From NCBI GenBank assembly GCA_002328295.1, contig DCXE01000093.1, forward strand, positions 18,831 through 37,632: a DNA stretch of 18,802 bases, read 5' to 3'. The stretch comes from Candidatus Peribacter sp. UBA2144. GTDB taxonomy: Bacteria > Patescibacteriota > Gracilibacteria > Peribacterales > Peribacteraceae. Under the pieces are notes generated by a model, which was given only the letters and a program-made list of their open reading frames with translations, made no database searches and was not told the origin of the DNA. A program made the translations under genes and the position numbers. Position 1 is the stretch's first letter. Each line of letters begins with the position of its first letter. Of the stretch, positions 6,645 to 13,064 are shown in pieces.

Positions 6645-7461
6645 TACCCCATATCTCCACCGCCTCTCGATACCCCTCCGGTGTTCCAGTATCTATCCTC
6701 ATACCTTTGCACTCGTATCCAAAAATTGGAACTGAGCCTATTTGCGATTTAAGAGCATCAACTAATCGGATCTCTCCGCTGTGTTCTTTGCCGATGCTTG
6801 GAAGAATATCAATCGTAGACTTGGGTATTAAAAACCTTCCGACTATTCCAAGTGTTGATGGAGCCTCCTCGGGCGATGGTTTTTCTACGAGATCATTTAC
6901 TTCCTTTAATCTCGAATCACCCTCATGCTCTGCACCCACATCAATAATTCCGTAACGCGGTGCGAGGGAGCGATCGATATTTTCGAGTGCAATTAATACT
7001 CCTTCATCTCCCATCAGCTCATAAGCTTTTTTGAGTTGCGTAAGTCCCCCTGCATCTCCTACAAAAAGGTCGTCTCCAAACAAGATTGCAACTGGCTCAC
7101 TTTCAACCCAATCAGCTGCTTGCAGAATCGCATGACCGTCTCCGTGCTGTTCGTCTTGGTAGACTGTATGAAAATTAACGGAGTCATATCGTTTAAGATC
7201 TTCCAGACAATTCAATTTGCCTCGTGCCCCAAGTTCAGCTTCCAGCTTCGAGTCATTTTCAAAGTATTCTGATATCAACTCCTTACCTTTACTGATCACA
7301 AAGCAAACATCAGTAATGCCTGCATCCATGCATTCGCTGACCAAATGAGCAATGATAGGCTGATTGCCAAGAGGAAGGAGTTCCTTTGGGACAGTCTTGC
7401 TCCAAGGCAGGAAACGAGTCCCTAATCCAGCTACCGGCAATATTGCTTGTTTTAATGGCAT
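6634..7461 (-). CDS. galU: UTP-glucose-1-phosphate uridylyltransferase
   Basis: The enzyme makes UDP-glucose from UTP and glucose-1-phosphate, the activated sugar for envelope glycans and glycolipids. From MPLKQAILPVAGLGTRFLP the product is 275 residues, slightly short of the usual 290-300. The nucleotide-binding loop GLGTRFLPWSKTVPKELLP is at residues 12-30. ILFGDDLF holds the metal-binding Asp region. GIIDVG, VGRFLIPKSTIDILP and GEIRLVDAL follow in the family order. A longer reading with 40 extra codons is possible but runs through a perfect palindrome and looks unlike protein, so the ATG at 7461 is chosen. The last codons (ATT AAC AAT TGA) are part of the right arm of structured repeat A. 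A glycosyltransferase that could use the product lies at the window start. Confidence 0.92.
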   Translation of the reverse strand: MPLKQAILPVAGLGTRFLPWSKTVPKELLPLGNQPIIAHLVSECMDAGITDVCFVISKGKELISEYFENDSKLEAELGARGKLNCLEDLKRYDSVNFHTVYQDEQHGDGHAILQAADWVESEPVAILFGDDLFVGDAGGLTQLKKAYELMGDEGVLIALENIDRSLAPRYGIIDVGAEHEGDSRLKEVNDLVEKPSPEEAPSTLGIVGRFLIPKSTIDILPSIGKEHSGEIRLVDALKSQIGSVPIFGYECKGMRIDTGTPEGYREAVEIWGINN

Positions 7462-7500
7462 CGGGGAGAGTTTAGAGCCGATAATGAAGTCAGGAAAGTC

Positions 7501-7557
7501 AATTGGTTGTTTTATTAGTAGTGGCACAGCGCGCTGTGCCACTACACACAACCAATT
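7501..7557. repeat. Long perfect hairpin between galU and the 80-residue gene
   Basis: GTAGTGGCACAGCG (7518-7531) is followed at once by its exact complement (7532-7545), a 28 bp perfect palindrome. AATTGGTTGT (7501-7510) and ACAACCAATT (7548-7557) form a second outer stem. It lies in a divergent intergenic region. It resembles REP-type palindromes in form; no transposase is nearby. Confidence 0.8.
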
Positions 7558-7565
7558 AACCAAGC

Positions 7566-7594
7566 TTGCAAAAAACTCCAAAATTCTATATAAT
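7566..7594 (+). promoter_or_regulatory. Strong sigma70-type promoter for the 80-residue protein
   Basis: TTGCAA (7566-7571) and a perfect TATAAT (7589-7594) are 17 bp apart. Transcription should start near 7601, giving a 20 nt leader without a Shine-Dalgarno sequence before the ATG at 7621. This is the best promoter in the window. Confidence 0.8.
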
Positions 7595-7620
7595 GATCTG
7601 AATCATTCATACAAAAACCC

Positions 7621-7863
7621 ATGTCTCCTCAAGATGAATTAGCAAAAGTCCAGAATTTATATCTGATGCAGATGGATGTTTGGAAGGTGCTTGATGGAAG
7701 AATTAGAAGTCCTCAGAAAGTTGAAGAGGCACGAAAGTGTATCAGGCAATTTAAAAAACTCTTAAAAGAAGTCGATTGGAAATATATGGGTGGGGAAGAC
7801 GTCTACATCGAGCTGAAGCAGATGGCGGAGGAGGCGGATGTTAAACTCAAGAAGTACAGTTGA
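7621..7863 (+). CDS. Small helical protein, unknown function
   Basis: I do not recognise this 80-residue protein. It starts MSPQDELAKVQNLYLMQMD and is predominantly helical and charged (VEEARKCIRQFKKLLKEVDW, then YIELKQMAEEADVKLKKYS). It has no signal peptide, membrane segment or metal motif and one cysteine. A strong consensus promoter and a following GC hairpin with a T run support it as a real, well-expressed single gene. The stop TGA is inside the left arm of structured repeat B, as for the other genes ending at these repeats. A small helical adaptor or nucleoid-associated protein would be possible, but nothing in the sequence decides this. Confidence 0.72.
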   Translation: MSPQDELAKVQNLYLMQMDVWKVLDGRIRSPQKVEEARKCIRQFKKLLKEVDWKYMGGEDVYIELKQMAEEADVKLKKYS

Positions 7864-7988
7864 CACGGCCCCTTCGGGGCCTTTTGACAGTTAACAATTA
7901 ACACCTCGTTATCCAGAATAATGAAGGTGTTAATTGTTAAAAGCGAATCCTGCTAAAGCGGGATGAGCGTGTCAACTGTCAATTGTTG
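7856..7988. repeat. Cloverleaf-like structured repeat, copy B
   Basis: Outer arms ACAGTTGACACG (7856-7867) and its complement (7968-7979) enclose GGCCCC TTC GGGGCC (7867-7881) followed by TTTT; a stem at 7891-7906 and 7925-7940; and ATCCTGC TAAA GCGGGAT (7947-7964, with one G-T pair). The first hairpin has a different stem sequence from copies A and C but keeps the pairing and the TTCG turn. It lies between the 80-residue gene and hsp20, which converge. Confidence 0.85.
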
Positions 7989-8018
7989 TTAAGAGCCTTC
8001 AATCCTAACAATCTTAAT
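7989..8018 (-). pseudogene. Relic second copy of the hsp20 3' end
   Basis: On the minus strand this encodes I-KIVRIEGS and then TAA. The intact hsp20 ends V-KIVRIEGS and then TAA at 8067. Five codons differ, all synonymously (AAA/AAG, AGA/AGG, ATC/ATT, GGA/GGC, AGC/TCT). The relic runs directly into structured repeat B on its 3' side, as a normal gene end does here, and into CCTTCGACAAGCTCAGG on its 5' side. Confidence 0.8.
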
Positions 8019-8035
8019 CCTTCGACAAGCTCAGG
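8019..8035 (+). repeat. CCTTCGACAAGCTCAGG dispersed repeat
   Basis: This copy is in the 48 bp between the relic and the intact end of hsp20. The CTTCGAC end touches the relic, as at the glycosyltransferase. AATATTGCA occurs further along in both insertions (8054-8062 here, 385-393 on the other strand there). Confidence 0.8.
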
Positions 8036-8066
8036 ATCAATTGCTGCAGGGCTAATATTGCAATGG

Positions 8067-8546
8067 TTAGCTTCCTTCGATTCTAACAATTTTGACTTTC
8101 TCTTCTTTAGGGATAATAATCTTGAGGATTGAATCTTTGCTGAATGTGGCTTTAACTTTCTTCGGATCAATTGTGCACGGCAGAGTGACAGATCTTGCAA
8201 ACTCTCCCCAGAAGCATTCTTGAATGTAATACTGATCTTCTGGAATCTCATCAGTTAATTTTCTGGTTCCGCGAATTGTTAGAACTTTTTCATCAACCTC
8301 GATATCCAAATCATTTAAGCTTACTCCAGCAATTGGAGCGCGAACTACGTAGTAACCATCTTGTTCATAGATATCAACTGCGATCTGACCTTTTGTACTC
8401 GTTTGGGATGTGTCTCCCTGAGGTTGAGTAGAAGGTTCGGTTTTCTCCTCAACTTCATTAAACCCAAAACCCCCAGATTCTTCCGGTGTGGTTTGAGGAA
8501 GGTCTTGTCCAAACGAAAATATTCCGTGGAAGGGAGAAGGGCTCAT
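8067..8546 (-). CDS. Small heat-shock protein, Hsp20/alpha-crystallin family
   Basis: This is an ATP-independent holdase chaperone of the cytoplasm that keeps unfolding proteins soluble in large oligomers. From MSPSPFHGIFSFGQDLPQ it has 159 residues: a flexible, Gln/Glu/Thr-rich N-terminal arm to about residue 55, then the alpha-crystallin domain starting at IAVDIYEQDGYYVVRAPIAG, with DLDIEVDEKVLTIRG and FARSVTLPCTIDPKKVKATF and the closing strand DSILKIIIPK that carries the conserved hydrophobic stretch. It ends KIVRIEGS; the I-V-I residues could be the C-terminal anchoring motif. A TTG start 13 codons upstream is possible but less likely. No CIRCE operator is visible. The original 3' end of the gene appears as a relic downstream. 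Confidence 0.9.
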   Translation of the reverse strand: MSPSPFHGIFSFGQDLPQTTPEESGGFGFNEVEEKTEPSTQPQGDTSQTSTKGQIAVDIYEQDGYYVVRAPIAGVSLNDLDIEVDEKVLTIRGTRKLTDEIPEDQYYIQECFWGEFARSVTLPCTIDPKKVKATFSKDSILKIIIPKEEKVKIVRIEGS

Positions 8547-8598
8547 GTTCGTGACATCATACCTCTTTTGTTTTTTAGAATGCAAAGAGTATTACTTG

Positions 8599-8682
8599 CA
8601 AAATTCCTAAATTCCAAATTCGCAAATTCCAAGATTAATAATAAACTTTTGGAATTTGGTGTCTGGAATTTGGAATTTTCGA
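8599..8682. repeat. Gene-less inverted repeat of the AAATTCC family
   Basis: The left arm (8599-8634, AAATTCC units) and right arm (8647-8682, GGAATTT units) are separated by about 12 A/T-rich bases. The right arm in reverse complement matches 29 of 30 bases of the left arm of the gene-bearing element at 3412. It lies between the divergent hsp20 and dedA genes. Confidence 0.8.
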
Positions 8683-8705
8683 AGTTTGCCATTAGCATCT
8701 ATGCA

Positions 8706-9296
8706 ATGTTGCACGAATTAATAGTCTGGCTAGTCCAAACAATAGGAACGCTCGGTTATCCGGGGATAGTTCTTCTTATGGCTTTGGAAAGTTCGTTCTT
8801 TCCTTTCCCAAGCGAAGTAGTAATAGTTCCTGCTGGATATTTGGCACAACAAGGACAGATGCATTTGGGAATGGTTGTAGGAATGGGAATACTAGGCTCA
8901 CTCATCGGAGCATGGGTTAACTATTACATTGCAATAACAATAGGAAGAAAAACGCTTCTAAAATGGGGTCATTGGTTTTTGTTGCCACCAGAAAAGTTCA
9001 TGAAGGTTGAATCGTATTTGAAAAAACATGGAGAGATTGGAACATTTATTGGTCGATTAATTCCAGTCATCAGACAATACATTTCTTTCCCTGCCGGAGT
9101 TGCCAAAATGCCCATTGGAAAATTCTCAGTTTACACAGGATTAGGTGCGGGGCTTTGGGTGACTATTCTTGCCCTTATCGGATACTTTGTTGGAGAGAAT
9201 GAAGAGATGGTGGCGCAATGGAGTCAGACAGCATTATTTTGGTTATTGATGGGATCGGTGGTTGTGGTTGTTGGTTATTGGAAACTGAGAAAGTGA
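8706..9296 (+). CDS. DedA family membrane protein
   Basis: This 196-residue integral membrane protein belongs to the DedA (VTT domain) family. Members are needed for envelope homeostasis, and some act in flipping or recycling undecaprenyl phosphate and other lipid carriers. The chosen start is MLHELIVWLVQTIGTLGYPG. The family pattern is clear: ALESSFFPFPSEVVIVPAGYLA in the re-entrant region, GSLIGAWVNYYIAITIGR, then the signature FIGRLIPVIRQYISFPAGVAKMP with its Arg, followed by two C-terminal membrane helices. The frame runs open upstream through the repeat at 8599-8682 and into hsp20, so the longer reading is not used. uppP follows 112 bp downstream on the same strand. That fits a shared role in undecaprenyl carrier recycling, though a repeat sits between them. 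Confidence 0.92.
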   Translation: MLHELIVWLVQTIGTLGYPGIVLLMALESSFFPFPSEVVIVPAGYLAQQGQMHLGMVVGMGILGSLIGAWVNYYIAITIGRKTLLKWGHWFLLPPEKFMKVESYLKKHGEIGTFIGRLIPVIRQYISFPAGVAKMPIGKFSVYTGLGAGLWVTILALIGYFVGENEEMVAQWSQTALFWLLMGSVVVVVGYWKLRK

Positions 9297-9392
9297 ATAG
9301 TGAATAGTTAATAGTTAAAAGTTTTTTAAAAAAGCACTATTCACTATTCACTCTTAACTATTCACTTTTATCTTCACTTTTCACTATTCACT
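9292..9392. repeat. Heptamer-based inverted repeat between dedA and uppP
   Basis: The left arm is AGTGAAT AGTGAAT AGTTAAT AGTTAAA. The right arm (from 9337) has ACTATTC ACTATTC ACTCTTA ACTATTC and ends with ACTATTC ACT. The two can pair through several registers. Between them is a short T6/A6 hairpin. The dedA stop TGA is in the first heptamer. No gene is enclosed. Confidence 0.8.
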
Positions 9393-9408
9393 CAATATCA
9401 TTGTTCCA

Positions 9409-10218
9409 ATGAATATCGCACAAGCTCTATTTTTAGGTATCGTCCAAGGTCTAACCGAATTCCTTCCAGTCTCCAGCTCCGGGCACTTAGTGATACTTGA
9501 ATCATTTCTAGGCATAAATATTGGATCGAAGTCTCTTATGGGTTTTGACATTATCCTCCATGCGGGAACATTGGTTGGACTATTAATCATTTACGGTACT
9601 GTATGGTTAAAAATGTTTAGAGCATTCTTTAATACAGATATCCCCTCCCAACCGGGAATGACAGGAGAATATCGTGCGTTATTTCTATCTTTAATAGTGG
9701 CGACGATTCCTGCAGTTCTCGCAGGCGTATTGCTAGGGGATTTGATTGTCGACTCATTTAGATCGACAACAACGGTTGGTATGGGACTGATAGTTACAGC
9801 TTTGGTGTTAATATTGGGAGAACGGTACCCGCAGAAACACCGAACTTCCGATTTAGGGCGCTTAAGAGCACTTTGGATAGGTATAGCACAGGCGTGCGCT
9901 CTTATACCAGGCTTGTCGCGTTCAGGGCTTACTATGGGGGCAGGAAGGATGACGGGAATGTCGCGCAGAAAGGCGCTGGACTTCTCTTTTATGATGGCAG
10001 TGCCGGTAATTGCAGGCGCAACCCTCTTAACGCTTATTGATTCTTTCGCAGGAACACTCGAATTACCTGCATTGTCGGCTGTACTCACAGGATTCTTCTC
10101 GTCTTTGATAGTAAGCGTGGTTGCAATACTCTTTTTGCGCACTTGGATTATCAAAAGAAGCCTGAGTTGGTTTGCAGTTTATTTGATTCCGATGGGGTTG
10201 TGGTTAATAATTTTTTAA
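9409..10218 (+). CDS. uppP: Undecaprenyl-diphosphatase (UppP/BacA)
   Basis: This integral membrane phosphatase converts undecaprenyl pyrophosphate to undecaprenyl phosphate, recycling the lipid carrier for peptidoglycan and other wall polymers. It often confers bacitracin tolerance. The 269 residues are of normal length. The first signature GLTEFLPVSSSGHL (residues 14-27) carries the catalytic Glu and the SSSGH loop. The second, PGLSRSGLTMGAG at about residue 166, supplies the essential Arg and Ser. About eight hydrophobic helices are visible. The start ATG follows the heptamer repeat by 16 bases, with no Shine-Dalgarno sequence. The upstream neighbour dedA encodes another protein linked to undecaprenyl carrier traffic. 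Confidence 0.96.
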   Translation: MNIAQALFLGIVQGLTEFLPVSSSGHLVILESFLGINIGSKSLMGFDIILHAGTLVGLLIIYGTVWLKMFRAFFNTDIPSQPGMTGEYRALFLSLIVATIPAVLAGVLLGDLIVDSFRSTTTVGMGLIVTALVLILGERYPQKHRTSDLGRLRALWIGIAQACALIPGLSRSGLTMGAGRMTGMSRRKALDFSFMMAVPVIAGATLLTLIDSFAGTLELPALSAVLTGFFSSLIVSVVAILFLRTWIIKRSLSWFAVYLIPMGLWLIIF

Positions 10219-10281
10219 TCGAACAAAGCTTGTGGTGAGTAATACTTTTGTACGAAAAACAATTAACTCAACTTTTTTCTC

Positions 10282-10309
10282 TTGCTCACCGAGAACTTGC
10301 AAGTACAAT
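10282..10309 (+). promoter_or_regulatory. Promoter of the XRE-type regulator
   Basis: TTGCTC (10282-10287) and TACAAT (10304-10309) are 16 bp apart, 36 bp before the ATG at 10346. It fits independent transcription of this small gene. Confidence 0.55.
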
Positions 10310-10345
10310 GCCTCCCACACTTAAAGATTTTTCCCCCCACCATTC

Positions 10346-10570
10346 ATGTCAACAGCAGTGCTAAAAAATTCTATACGTCGTCTTCGTTTCGATCGAAATA
10401 TGACACAAGAGGAGCTTGCACTGCGAACAGGGGTTAGCAGACAAACAATAATGAGCATTGAACGTGGACAAACTAATCCTTCGGTTCTTCTCGCATTCAA
10501 GATTTCTACTGCGCTTGAGTCTCCTTTGACTGAAGTTTTTTGGATGGAAGGTAGCTTAGTGCCAGTTTAG
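10346..10570 (+). CDS. XRE-family helix-turn-helix regulator
   Basis: The 74-residue protein is almost entirely one Cro/C1-type DNA-binding domain. IRRLRFDRNMTQEELALRTG is helix 1 and helix 2, VSRQTIMSIERG is the recognition helix, and TNPSVLLAFKISTALESPLTEVFW closes the five-helix fold. It resembles the stand-alone YgzD/YozG-type regulators. These usually sit beside membrane-protein genes, but the target here is unknown. It probably binds DNA as a dimer. It follows uppP by 127 bp with its own promoter, and its downstream neighbour is the second inverted-repeat element. No partner toxin or phage gene is visible, so a toxin-antitoxin role is not supported. Confidence 0.88.
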   Translation: MSTAVLKNSIRRLRFDRNMTQEELALRTGVSRQTIMSIERGQTNPSVLLAFKISTALESPLTEVFWMEGSLVPV

Positions 10571-10630
10571 AGTGACGATTAGTTTAGTTCGATTTTGGAA
10601 TTAACAGCAATTGGCAGTTGGCTTTTGAAT

Positions 10631-11143
10631 GATTGTTAAATTGCCAAACTGTTAAATTGTTCGCAGAGCGACTCTCATACCTCTGGCTAAGCATATTCAC
10701 TTGTCTAGTTTGCGCATAGTAAAATTCGATAGATTGTTGATTTCTCTTGGTAATTTTTTTAGACCAGCAAAAATACTGTCATATTGCACCTGTGAGATCA
10801 GCTCTCTGCGTTTTGCCTTCTCATTCCAGTTTAAGGATTCATACGTTGACGAAAAGCTGTAATTGTAAAATTTAATTTTGTCTCTTTTAGTTCGTCTTCC
10901 AAATCCTTCAGCAATATTAGCCGCTATTGAATCCACTGAACGAACGAATTGTTCTCCTATTGTATTTTTTGCAAATCTATCCCATTCTTTTACGACATCC
11001 CACACTTCTTCTGAAAGCTTGTATGCAATTTTGTATGCACTTAGATCATTCAATTGAAGATATTTTTTCATAGCAATCTAGAAGGTGAATAATTGGACAT
11101 ATATCTGTTTTCGCTCTGCGAACAATTTAGCAATTTAACAATC
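10631..11143. mobile_element. Inverted-repeat element carrying a four-helix-bundle gene (TTAAATTG family)
   Basis: The left arm (10631-10671) reads GATTGTTAAATTG, extra octamer units, then TTCGCAGAGCGA. The right arm (11111-11143) is the reverse complement with fewer octamers (TTAAATTG, CTAAATTG). Apart from the unit number the arms match almost perfectly. They enclose one four-helix-bundle gene. Size and layout equal those of the element at 3412-3915. The same arms without a gene occur at 16684-16862. Confidence 0.65.
10697..11071 (-). CDS. Four-helix-bundle protein (S23/IVP-like), copy 2
   Basis: The 124-residue all-helical protein belongs to the same family as the gene at 3447 but is strongly diverged. 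It shows LSAYKIAYKLSEEVWDVV (helix 1), GEQFVRSVDSIAANIAEGFG (helix 2, with the family's R-S-xx-S-I-xx-N-I-x-E-G pattern), YNYSFSSTYESLNWNEKA (helix 3) and a C-terminal helix. The family forms pentameric bundles in known structures (Avd-like); cellular function is unknown. No Shine-Dalgarno sequence is seen. The gene has the same orientation relative to recJ and lies alone between the inverted arms, 25 bp from the left and 39 bp from the right arm. It ends in a basic tail (MRKLDK). Confidence 0.88.
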   Translation of the reverse strand: MKKYLQLNDLSAYKIAYKLSEEVWDVVKEWDRFAKNTIGEQFVRSVDSIAANIAEGFGRRTKRDKIKFYNYSFSSTYESLNWNEKAKRRELISQVQYDSIFAGLKKLPREINNLSNFTMRKLDK

Positions 11144-11149
11144 GTCTCT

Positions 11150-12784
11150 TTATATTCTGTTTTCAACAGAGATCGAAAGTCTAAAATCTTCAACAAAAAT
11201 CTGCGGTCTTGTTAACCCATTCCAATTGTCGGTTCCCAGTCTACAAACGACGTCAACAGGCTCATTTGTATGCTCAATTAAATGCCCCAATCTGAAACCT
11301 ATCGACTTAACTCCATCGATATTTGTTTGAAGGTGATTGCATTCCGATCCTACTTGCTTTTGGTACTCCATCTGAGCGCCTTGTATCAAAAATACAGGTT
11401 CTCTATTTCCATGTCCGAATGGTTCGAGGGTACGCAGTTTATAAATAAGCTCAAGTGTTATTGATTCTGCTGGCAATGTGGCATCGATTTCAATAGATGG
11501 GAGAAGATCGTCAGGCTCAGTATTTCCGGAAACATCTTCAGCTAGACGAGTAGAGACCTGATCGAAGAGGTCAGATCTAAATGAGCAACCCGCAGCTTGT
11601 GCGTGGCCACCGAAGTATTGCAGAAGGTCGGAACATCGTTCCAATCCTTCCGTAATATGATAACAGCGAGGGCTTCTGAGTGACGCAGTACACATACCAT
11701 CATGTTCACGGCCGACAAGACTTGGCTTCCCTGTCATCTCGGTCAGTTTTCCAGCTATCAAACCAACGATTCCCTGAGGAAAGTCGGCATGCATAATACT
11801 AAGAAGGGGACCTGAAGGAGCTTTGCTTATTTCTTCAATCGCAATATTCAAAAACTCTTCAGTCTGCTTTTGTCTTATCTCGTTAAGATTATCAATAAGT
11901 TTGATTGCATCACCGCCATCCATTAACGCTTCGAGAGCAATCATAGGATCGCCCATGCGTCCTGCGGCATTAATTCTGGGAGCTATTCTAAATCCGATAT
12001 AAGTACTGGTTATGTAATTGATATTTATTCCTGATATTCTTATCAGCTCAACCAGAGGTCCTTTGGTTAGTTTCTTGATTGAGTTTAAACCTTGTTTAAC
12101 AAGCGTCCTGTTAAAACCTTTTAGTTCCATCACATCAGCAATCATTCCCAACATGGCGAGAGCCTCGTCAGTTTGCATATCGTCCCACACACCATCCTCA
12201 AGAGCTCTTAATAGATGATAAACAACTCCGGAGCCGGATGGATGTGGTGGGGGGATATCAGAAAAGTCAGGATGAATAATTGCAACAGCAGGCGGTATGT
12301 GTTTTCCAACGTGATGATGGTCAGTGACAATAACGTCCATTCCGGCATCTTTAGCTTTCTTTATTTCAGTTACAGATCCAACTCCGGAATCAACTGTGAT
12401 CAATAGATTAGTCCCTTTAGAAATAAACTCATCAATGATATGAGACTTGAGGCCGTAACCATCATTGATTCGGTGGGGGAGTCTTACATGAGGTTCAACA
12501 CTATTCCGTCTAAAGAATCGAATGAGCTGAAGCGTGGATGTCACACCGTCACAATCGTAGTCTCCAAATATTCCTATAGACTCATTGGATTTGATTGCCG
12601 ATCGAATTCGATCAACAGCTTTTTGCATATCATGAAATGCAAATGCATCAGGAAGTTCGCCTTCGAGAGAGGAGTCTATTCCCCGATTTGCCATTAACTT
12701 CTTTACCAAGTCCTCGCCATTAGTTTCCAAAACCTCAGGAATAATCCATTTCTTGCCTGTGAGTGAAAGCTTGGATGTCACCAA
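11150..12784 (-). CDS. recJ: Single-stranded-DNA exonuclease RecJ
   Basis: This 5'-3' exonuclease of the DHH superfamily acts in recombination and mismatch or base-excision repair. The 544 residues include the DHH domain motifs IFGDYDCDG (residues 72-80) and TDHHH (154-158), FRIAPRINAAGRMGDP at about 265, and the DHHA1 signature GGHAQAAG at 392-399, followed by the OB-like C-terminal domain. All metal-binding Asp and His clusters are present. The start is narrowly bounded: an in-frame stop lies at 12791-12793, and the first usable codons are TTG at 12784 and GTG at 12781, with no ATG nearby. Either may be used. Upstream is a structured stretch ending in an intrinsic terminator 40 bp before the start, which could attenuate recJ expression. 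Confidence 0.94.
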   Translation of the reverse strand: MVTSKLSLTGKKWIIPEVLETNGEDLVKKLMANRGIDSSLEGELPDAFAFHDMQKAVDRIRSAIKSNESIGIFGDYDCDGVTSTLQLIRFFRRNSVEPHVRLPHRINDGYGLKSHIIDEFISKGTNLLITVDSGVGSVTEIKKAKDAGMDVIVTDHHHVGKHIPPAVAIIHPDFSDIPPPHPSGSGVVYHLLRALEDGVWDDMQTDEALAMLGMIADVMELKGFNRTLVKQGLNSIKKLTKGPLVELIRISGININYITSTYIGFRIAPRINAAGRMGDPMIALEALMDGGDAIKLIDNLNEIRQKQTEEFLNIAIEEISKAPSGPLLSIMHADFPQGIVGLIAGKLTEMTGKPSLVGREHDGMCTASLRSPRCYHITEGLERCSDLLQYFGGHAQAAGCSFRSDLFDQVSTRLAEDVSGNTEPDDLLPSIEIDATLPAESITLELIYKLRTLEPFGHGNREPVFLIQGAQMEYQKQVGSECNHLQTNIDGVKSIGFRLGHLIEHTNEPVDVVCRLGTDNWNGLTRPQIFVEDFRLSISVENRI

Positions 12785-12824
12785 ACGAGATTAACAGTCA
12801 GAACAAGCTTGTCTATAGATCATT

Positions 12825-12859
12825 AAAAAAAAGTTTTAAGGGGCTTTAGTTTTCCCCTT
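12825..12859 (-). terminator. Intrinsic terminator before recJ
   Basis: On the minus strand AAGGGG (12859-12854) pairs with CCCCTT (12843-12838), extended by flanking A-T pairs, and is followed after AAAAC by eight T (12832-12825). It is the clearest intrinsic terminator in the window. It ends 40 bp before the recJ start on the same strand, so it acts either on an upstream transcript or as an attenuator. Confidence 0.8.
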
Positions 12860-12978
12860 GAACTAGGGACCTTTCCGGTTTCGCACCAAAGCGGAACAAG
12901 ATGGGTCCGTCGGCAATTACTGAGTTTAGATGCACCCTCCCCCCAGGGGTGGGTAAGCTTCAGGGTGGCGGGGCGGTA
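12825..12978 (-). ncRNA. Candidate structured RNA or attenuator leader upstream of recJ
   Basis: The 341 bp between recJ and the next gene has no credible coding frame. On the minus strand it can form three successive helices: a hairpin at 12954-12934 (ACCC and CCCC against GGGG and GGGT); GGACC/GGTCC (12908-12904 with 12871-12867) enclosing the stem-loop GTTCCGC TTTGGT GCGAAAC (12897-12878); and the terminator. A possible promoter is TTGACC (13013-13008) with a loosely placed CATATA about 19 bp later, giving an RNA of about 150 nt. It lacks the landmarks of RNase P RNA, tmRNA or SRP RNA. It may be a free small RNA or a recJ leader; the exact 5' end is a guess. Confidence 0.42.
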
Positions 12979-13064
12979 GTTATATATGATGCTAGTCTGA
13001 AATTCTAGGTCAATACCATTTCAAAATTTTCCGGCACACACCTCTACTATTAAGCTTAAACTAG

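Noticed and set aside
7462..7581. Longer galU reading with 40 extra codons
   Set aside because: It would translate the long perfect palindrome; the family N terminus begins at the ATG at 7461.
7979..8251. Open frame of 90 codons overlapping the 3' half of hsp20
   Set aside because: It is a shifted frame of hsp20 and the repeats behind it; hsp20 itself is intact in another frame.
8361..8705. Longer dedA reading
   Set aside because: It overlaps hsp20 on the other strand and the inverted repeat at 8599-8682; the DedA domain begins at 8706.
10346..10570. Antitoxin of a toxin-antitoxin pair or a phage repressor
   Set aside because: No toxin-like or phage gene is adjacent; the neighbours are uppP and an inverted-repeat element.
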